Notes under the pieces: generated by a model | What the model saw: the letters and a program-made list of their open reading frames with translations, nothing else | Told to the model about the DNA's origin: nothing | The model's database searches: none | Shown: positions 57,460-64,000 of the stretch, one piece after another | Position numbering within the stretch: the stretch's first letter is position 1 | Layout of the letters: each line of letters opens with the position of its first letter | Program-made: the position numbers and the translations under genes | Source: Strongylocentrotus purpuratus | Lineage: Eukaryota > Echinodermata > Echinoidea > Camarodonta > Strongylocentrotidae | Direction of reading: 5' to 3' | Assembly: GCF_000002235.5 (NCBI RefSeq) | Contig: NW_022145563.1 | Coordinates: 912,001-976,000, forward strand | Length of the DNA stretch: 64,000 nt

Positions 57460-60038
57460 GTTTCGGATGTTACACGATGTTAACATTTCAATGAGATCAT
57501 CAATTTCTACAAACTCTACAATATAGATGTTTAATCAGCTTGCTAATGTTCTTTGCCTTCAACTTTATAGTGTGTCATTCAATAATATCACTAACACATA
57601 CATGTATGTAAGCACTGAAACATTGACAAATCTTTAAAAAAATAAAACTATAAAAAAGTACTCCCAGTCATGTAAGTACGGTAATAAGAAATAAGTGAAT
57701 CCTAATGTATGTACATCTCGAGAATGAGACATTTTTGATGTATTTTAAAATTGTGTATGTTTTAGGTTATAATACTACTGTAGTAACAATCATCCTTTAC
57801 CACTATTTGTATTAGGAGGTTGTTTCAAACGACAATATGTTTTAATGCTCTTAAATAAGTATTTATTTATTTATTTAATTGATGACCGATTGATGAATGG
57901 ATGAATTGATTGGTTGGTCGGTTGGTTGGTTGATAGATCTTAACTCTTGCTGTGCCTATATTACAGGTGACAAACAATATACAGTGTAGGTTAAACATGT
58001 ACCGTATTTGCCGGCGATAAGGCCGCAGCGCCGCACCCCAACTTTTACATTTCGTAGAGGGAAAAAAAACGGACAGCCCATTTATATTTCACACTAGTGT
58101 AGGGTTGCGGCTCTAACAGATAATTCCTAGCACTCTTAACACAGAGTCAGTCCAGCAGACATGTTGTAGGATTGATAACTACCGGCTAACTGACCAGGTT
58201 TTAATGTGTAAAAGCATTACAGCATTCTATGTAGCATTCCACATACATTCCATGCAAAGCAGAATAAATCAATAAATATTCATATAGTCCCATACAAGTA
58301 TAAATAAACATCCCAAAGTATTCTTGAATATTCAAACATAAACAAAGGGTATATATTGAATATCCATAGTATATGTAAATTATACTACATAAGCTTGACT
58401 GCATCAGGTGAACATTGAAACCAATGAGAGAGAGATAGACAGGTGAAAGGATGGTGGATGAAAAGGGTGAATGTGAATGAGGGATGACCTATTAATATGA
58501 AAGGGATGAATCATGGATATGAAGGGGAGTTTCAGAAGTACAAAATAAATCCCTACACTAGCTTATACATTTTGTATGTATGCATACATTTGAGGAAGAT
58601 ACTACATGTATATGTTTAGGATCATTAAATAAGGTATTACTGGTAATGCCCTTTTCTTTTATACATGTATGTACTTTCTACACAGATTAGTTACGTGTAC
58701 TGAGTGCCCTTTTTAAAAGGTATTTTTAAATGAAAATCCATATTTCCCATAAATGTTTAGAAAAACATTTGAATTTGCTTGATTTTATCAACTTTATATA
58801 CCTGTATCATACCCGTGTCATGTACATGTACACTGGGTATTGCTTAAGTGGGTGATTTTGAGCTTTTGTAACCTACTAAATAGTTTAGATTGACCATACA
58901 ATCTTTGGTTATATGACATAATTTGGAACAACCTCTGTAAAAATGAAAACGCGATGATTTGCAAACACACAGCAATGTAAATAGCAAGAGGAGAGGTTGA
59001 AAAATTGAAATGTGCTATTCTCACATCTATCTTTGCCCCTCATTTGAACTAGTTAAAGTATGAAAATGTCTGTTAACAGTTTAATGTAACATCCGAAACG
59101 TGCTAAAGCATAACAGAAAGTGCTGTTAAAATGGCAGAATAGTTTTTATGAGTCATTTTTATTTATTGTTTCTGATAAATTACAATTAAGGATATACTAA
59201 AGCAGCCAGGAATGCCTTGCACCACAAAGTGTGGCTTCAATATTTATGTTTTATAAGTCAATTTTGCAGAAAATTTAGATATTTTACGGAAAATTTGAGT
59301 TTTTGCATCATATTTATTCATATTTTTATATTTAGATCTAAATGAAATTATCAAAATAGTGTTTTTAACAGGATTGTGCATTGTGAAATCGTAACTTGCA
59401 CATATGATAGAAAATTAGTTGAAATTTGCAAACTATGTGTTAACAATCAAATAGTGTAACGTCCGAAACACCCTTCTTGAGTTTACACAAAATTATTGGA
59501 ATTGAAAGACCTGATTTGTGTTTTGACTTGTGTTAAGACTTATATTAACTTATTTCATAATGATTTATTCACTCCAGATACCCTCAAATATGGATTATCA
59601 TAATTTATTTGGTATTTGTTGTTTCGGACGTTGCATTTGTTTCGGACGTTACAACTGTTAACGGAAAATTGTTTTTAACTATAAAATAGTATTGTAATGA
59701 TGTATTGCAAATTTCTTTTTTTTTTGGTGGGTAGCCGCCATGAAATGTTTAAAAAATGTTACGAAAGATAGGTCCTGCAGTTCATATATTTTCTGCTACT
59801 TCAAATTGAAAGTTGTTTCGGACGTTACAAAATTGTTTACGGAAAATGAGACAACTTTTTCAAATTTTGAATATATTTATAATATAAGCGCTACTACAAT
59901 TAAATTATATTTTCTTTTAATTTAATGACTTGGAGTAACTAATAAGCTTATTCAAACCATAAACAATCTCATTGAATGACTGTTCTAGTGGGTTAAATGA
60001 GGGCCTACATTGTTTACAGAAAATGTAACGTCCGAAAC
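57460..60038. repeat. cluster of seven GTTTCGGACGTTAC motifs
   Basis: Copies at 57460 (+, GGATG), 59086 (-, ATCC), 59456 (-), 59621 (+, TTGC), 59639 (+), 59815 (+) and 60025 (-). Four are exact. Several are followed by GTTAACGGAAAA or GTTTACGGAAAA (59656, 59833) or preceded by GTTTACAGAAAAT (60011). Confidence 0.9.
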
Positions 60039-61564
60039 ACCATTTTCAATTGCACTGTTCTATCAAAATACAGGAGTTAATTCAGATTACTGTTAACTTT
60101 CTTTAAGATCCACCCATGCTCATTAATCATCAATAGAAAAAAAAAACATTTTGCTTGTGGGTATATATATTTTTAGGCTCCAACAAAAAAGGTATGTCAA
60201 TTTTGTTACAAAATTCCGTAAACAATTGGCTGTTCAGGGATACCTCATGCACATAAAGCAACGCTGAAATTTTTTCGTTAAGCTATGGGAGGTTAACCTA
60301 GGTCCATGCTACAAGAAAAAGTTGTAACTGATTTTTAATTCTTTATCTTTGTAAAGTTTCAGGCGGTCAAAGGGTCATTAAGCTATTTGGTCATAGTTAA
60401 AAAAAACCAGTGCCAAAACGAATAGCCTTTCAGTCCCCAACATCTGGAAATTTCTTGCTGATGACAGTTTAAATTATGAAAGAGTGCCAGTAAAGAAAAA
60501 ATAATAATTTCCGCGCTCTTTTCCCCATTTGATCATTCTTTTTCAATATTTATCTTTCTAGGAAATTGGGGCATATTATTTCTTGTCTCCCTTTCCTATC
60601 CGATCTTCATTTTCTTTTTTTACACATTTATTTTTATATCTTATGACGTGAGAAAATGTGGGACATAGAATCTCAACCTGTGATACAGATGGAACGAATC
60701 ACTTAGTTGTTTTTACCCCATCCAAGAGAACATCAGTTTAAGTAATACTGCCTGCATATTGCAGTGTTCTTCACTGCAGCCTCTTTTCAATAAAGCAAAT
60801 ACCTGTTTGGTTATATTGTGACTGTACGACACTAATACAACAGCAACAATGTCAATCAGTTGCCATAAGGTACTTGAAGTCTGTATGCTCTCAGGCAGTG
60901 GCGGAACCAGGGGGCCCCGGCTCCCCCTCCTGGGGAAAAAAAAGAAGGAAAAAAAAAAAGGGGAAAAAAAGTAGGAAAAAAAAAAGAAGAAGAAGAAAAG
61001 AAAAAAGGAAATAAAAAAGGAAAAAAGTGTTCCTTCCCCCCCCCCCCCCACCCCCAAGTCACTGAACGAAATATCTGACGACGTAATTTTTCCAATTTTC
61101 GGGGCAAAAAAAAAATGTGGAGAAAAAGGGAAAGAGAAAAAAAAAGAAAGAAAGGTAGGGGAAGTTGCGATTTGTCCGCCAACAAAGTGTAGATCGGTGG
61201 GGGGGGGGGGGGGCACTGGCGTCTTGATCGGGGCGGAGGTTTATTTCTGATTCCATAACCGTTACGGTGGTTTAAACATAATGCTGAAATGACATAATTT
61301 TCCGAGATTTTTCCTCATTTTTAAGTAAATTATACATTTTTATGCGTTTGTTGTAAAATGACAAATTCCTAAATTTACAACCAGGCAAGAAATATGCTTC
61401 TTGAGGTGCCTACATGTCAGGGCCCGTTGAACGGCGGGGATCGGGAGCTTCCAGCTCCCTCCCCCCCCCCCCCCCCCCACACACACTTTTTTGACAAAGT
61501 ATATTAAAGAAAAATAGAAAGAAAAAGATCAAGAAAGAAAGAATAGTTAACTGCCAGTGTCACA

Positions 61565-62060
61565 ACAAAATAACGTATAACAAAAATGCTCATCTGACCG
61601 TAATTAAACGCCTAAAACCCCTGAGCTTCCGGGGGCTCTGCCCTCTGGACTCAACCAACGGCCCTAAGGCGGGCCCCTGATACTCATCTGACCGTAATTT
61701 AGTGCCTAAAACCCTTGAGCTTCTGGGGGTTCCGCCCGCTGGACCCCACGCCAATCAGTGCCCTGCCAGTGTCACAAATAAGGGATAAAAATATGTTCAT
61801 CTGACCGTAATCAAATGCCTAAAACCCCTGAGCTTCCGGGGGATCTGCCCCCTGGACCCCGCCTAGGGCCCTAAGGCAGACCCCTGGATTCTAATATGAC
61901 GGTAATTTAATGCCTAAAACCCCTGAGCTTCTGGGGGCTCCGCCCGCTGGACCTCACCAGGGCCCCTAAGGCGGGCCCTTGAATGCTTGTCTGACCGTCA
62001 TTTATTGCCTTAATCCCCTGAGTTTCTGGGAGCGGACAAGGTATCAAAATGTTCATCTGA
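61565..62060 (+). repeat. minisatellite, ~95-115 bp unit with CCTGAGCTTCCGGGGG core
   Basis: Five units at about 61590, 61680, 61800, 61893 and 61985, each with ATCTGACCGTAAT, GCCTAAAACCCCTGAGCTTC, GGGGGCTCCGCCC, CTGGACCCC and CCTAAGGCGGGCCC motifs in order. Confidence 0.85.
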
Positions 62061-62189
62061 CCGCAGACGCGTAGCCATGGGGGCGGTGCCCCCCTAAAAA
62101 AACATCGGCCAAAAAAAGAGAGGAGAGATAAAGAAGAGGACGTAGGAAGAAAAAAGGCAGACAGAAAACATTTTTGAAATTCAGACAAG

Positions 62190-62480
62190 GATTAAGAGTC
62201 GAGAATGGTAATACGAATCGTCTTTTTTCTCTAATAATTTAATAAAACGTCAAAGCTTCCGCGCTTCACGCAGGAGGTGGGGAGGGTGGGACTGAATTCA
62301 TACAAGAATTAAGAGTCGAGAATGGGAATACGAATCATCTTCTTTCTCTAATGATTTGATGAAACGTAAAAGCTTCCGCGCTTTACGTGGGAGGGGGAAA
62401 CTGAATTCAAACGAGGATTATTTTCGAGAATGGTACAACGATTCGTCTTCTTTGTCTAATAATTTAATGAAACGTCAAAG
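62190..62480 (+). repeat. minisatellite, ~110 bp unit, three copies
   Basis: Units share GAGTCGAGAATGGTAATACG, ATCGTCTTCTTTCTCTAAT, AAACGTCAAAGCTTCCGCGC and GGAGG..GGGAC/AACTGAATTCA. The short frame at 62356-62631 is this repeat read through. Confidence 0.85.
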
Positions 62481-63156
62481 CTTCGGCGCTTTGCGGAGGA
62501 GGAAGGGGGAAATCGCTCCTCCCTGCACCCCCCCCCCTACTAGGTCAATGCAGGTCACCATTACGTACCGATATTTGGCTCGCATAATTTCAAATTTGGG
62601 CCCCCCTAAGAAATCCTGGATCCGCGCTTGATGTAGAGCCTCTTAAGCGTTGGGAGCCCCAAAAGTTTGATGGTAAAATTTGACTCAAATTGTATCATAA
62701 TGTGAAAGAGGATCTAATTTAAAACATATTTCTGCGAGGGTTTTCAAAACAAATGCGTTTAAAGTCGAATATTGATGAAAGAATACAAATTTTAGATTTT
62801 TCTGCGTACAACAGAAAACCCAAATTATTGTTCTGCTTCTAATGAAGCTAACTTAATATCAGGGTGGACTTCCCTTTCCTGTATTCAATAATGAGCAGAA
62901 AAGTGTAATCTATTCCTTTTTCCATTAGACCACTTTTCTTCAACATGTCTCAGCAAAAATTGTTTATATTCTCTCAGCAAAATAAACCAACATTTCAAAT
63001 ATATACAGGGCGTCTATAGGTTTTTTTTGTTAACAAAACTTAAAAAACGTTGTTTGAATATAAAACTATAATCTGATCGAATGATGCCTGCCCCAGACAT
63101 CGATTTGCACAATCATGGATTGTATGTACTAATTCCAATCATGTTTTCACTCCGAT

Positions 63157-63525
63157 GGATAGTAGAATTGTAAACAGGTTACGTTGCGTTCTTGATTATG
63201 TGCATGACAATCAAACCTTTCTGATTATCATAATAATTAAAACACCATATGGAATAGAATCGTAAACAGGTAACCTTAGGTTCTTGATTATAACATTGTG
63301 CACGACAATCAAACCTCTTTGATTATCATAATAATTAGAACACCATATGGAATAGAATCGTAAACAGGTAACCTTAGGTTCTTGATTAGTGCACGGCAAT
63401 CAAACATTTCTGATTATCATAATAATTAAAACACCATATGGAATAGAATCGTAAACAGGTAACCTTAGGTTCTTGATTATGTGCATAACGATAAAAACTT
63501 CATGATTATAATAATACTAAAGCAA
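63157..63525 (+). repeat. minisatellite, ~92-98 bp unit, four copies
   Basis: Units start at about 63161, 63252, 63350 and 63441 with AATAGAATCGTAAACAGGTA, then ACCTTAGGTTCTTGATTA, GTGCACGACAATCAAACC and GATTATCATAATAATTAAAA. The last three are nearly identical. Confidence 0.9.
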
Positions 63526-63530
63526 TCTAT

Positions 63531-63830
63531 ACGGTTTACTTCGGTGTCAACTCTTTCTTTGCAAAGCTTCTGCTGAACTTTGGAACAAACTACCTTTACA
63601 TGTCAAAAACTGTCAGACTGTCAACCAATTCAAAACTTGTCTTCAGACACATTTATTCAAAAATTGCTTTTGATGATTAACTAACTCTGTTCACATTGAT
63701 TTATATTTCATATGCATTTTAATTTGATTTATTTGTAACTTTTAGTTTGTTTAATGTGTAATTGTTTATCATTGTATGTCGTTTGTTATGGCGCTTATAG
63801 AAACTTCGGTGGTAAGCGCTTTGTAAGCAT
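63531..63830 (+). mobile_element. non-LTR retrotransposon ORF2 C-terminus and 3' end
   Basis: A frame ending TGA at 63674-63676 encodes CKASAELWNKLPLHVKNCQT and VNQFKTCLQTHLFKNCF. The A..LWN.LP......SV..FK..LKTHLF pattern closes the ORF2 of many CR1/L2-like elements. The 3'UTR ends with a GCGCTTATAGAAAC...GGTAAGCGCTTTGTAAGC hairpin and a T-rich tail near 63830. Confidence 0.75.
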
Positions 63831-63887
63831 TTTTTTTTTAATATTATCATTATTGTCATGATATATGATATTTTTCTAATCCTACAG

Positions 63888-63950
63888 ATTTGACGGGTGA
63901 AATACCACTCGGAAATCAATCGAGATGAGTCGAAGTGCCCTGCTCTTTTG
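63888..63950 (+). CDS. start exon of a new + strand gene (partial)
   Basis: Acceptor TTTTTCTAATCCTACAG, then a 37-nt leader, ATG at 63925, 26 coding nt (MSRSALLF plus two bases) and donor TTTG|GTGAGT. An in-frame TGA at 63898 confirms that translation cannot begin earlier in this exon. The hydrophobic start suggests a signal peptide. The rest of the gene lies outside the window, so its identity is unknown. Confidence 0.5.
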
Positions 63951-64000
63951 GTGAGTACTTATTCCTTTGATTCCTCTTTTAAAAACTTTTTTTTTAAATC

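Larger units (their letters stand above)
55558..63887. other. intergenic or first-intron region, repeat-rich
   Basis: No exon recognised until 63888. Contains the GTTTCGGACGTTAC cluster (57460-60038), pure A/G and C runs around 60880-61215, three minisatellites (61565-62060, 62190-62480, 63157-63525) and a non-LTR 3' end (63531-63830). Confidence 0.6.

Noticed and set aside
60713..61256. 167-codon and overlapping frames on the - strand
   Set aside because: Dominated by Phe and Ser from A/G-only sequence; low-complexity artefact.
63157..63525. CRISPR-like spacing of repeats
   Set aside because: Units are contiguous near-identical tandem repeats without unique spacers, and the DNA is animal.

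Overview
This is animal nuclear DNA: AT-rich, intron-rich and packed with transposable elements. It most likely comes from a marine invertebrate deuterostome, and a sea urchin or other echinoderm is my best guess. That guess rests on the ECM29-like protein, a small secreted lectin gene, tRNA-derived SINEs with a 'TATATAGCGC' motif, and the density of short inverted-repeat elements. It was not tested against any database.

Two genes can be reconstructed with exact splice phases. On the + strand, 176-19520 holds the last 16 coding exons (1926 nt, 641 codons plus stop) of the ECM29/ECPAS proteasome adaptor, followed by a long probable 3'UTR with candidate poly(A) signals at 23324 and 23348. On the - strand, running 40870 to 25784, is a complete four-exon gene of 750 nt. 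It encodes a 249-residue secreted protein: signal peptide, C-type lectin domain with EPN and WND motifs, and C-terminal PAN/apple domain. The two genes converge. At the far right a + strand exon (63888-63950) carries a start codon with an in-frame stop upstream, so a third gene probably begins there. An orphan exon-like open segment lies on the - strand at 53537-53649.

The rest is accessory DNA. ECM29 introns hold a five-copy array of a broken exon (about 7787-8675), a decayed exon copy at the left edge, a nested set of CAGGG-ended elements (12025-14750), foldback elements, SINEs and three TTAA-flanked MITEs, two of them sharing one TTAA. The lectin gene's introns (3.4, 7.6 and 11 kb) are filled with MITEs, microsatellites and SINE fragments. 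From 43.2 to 51.8 kb is a direct segmental duplication whose copies differ by clean insertions, which gives an empty-site proof for one TTAA element. From 53 to 64 kb there are more MITEs, a gag-like fragment, three minisatellites, a cluster of a 14-nt motif (GTTTCGGACGTTAC, seven copies in 2.6 kb) and a non-LTR retrotransposon 3' end.

I saw no prokaryotic features, no CRISPR array and no functional tRNA or rRNA gene. The most unusual items are the ECM29 exon array, the lectin-PAN gene, the TTAA element set with its empty-site evidence, the twin hairpins in the ECM29 3' region and the GTTTCGGACGTTAC cluster.
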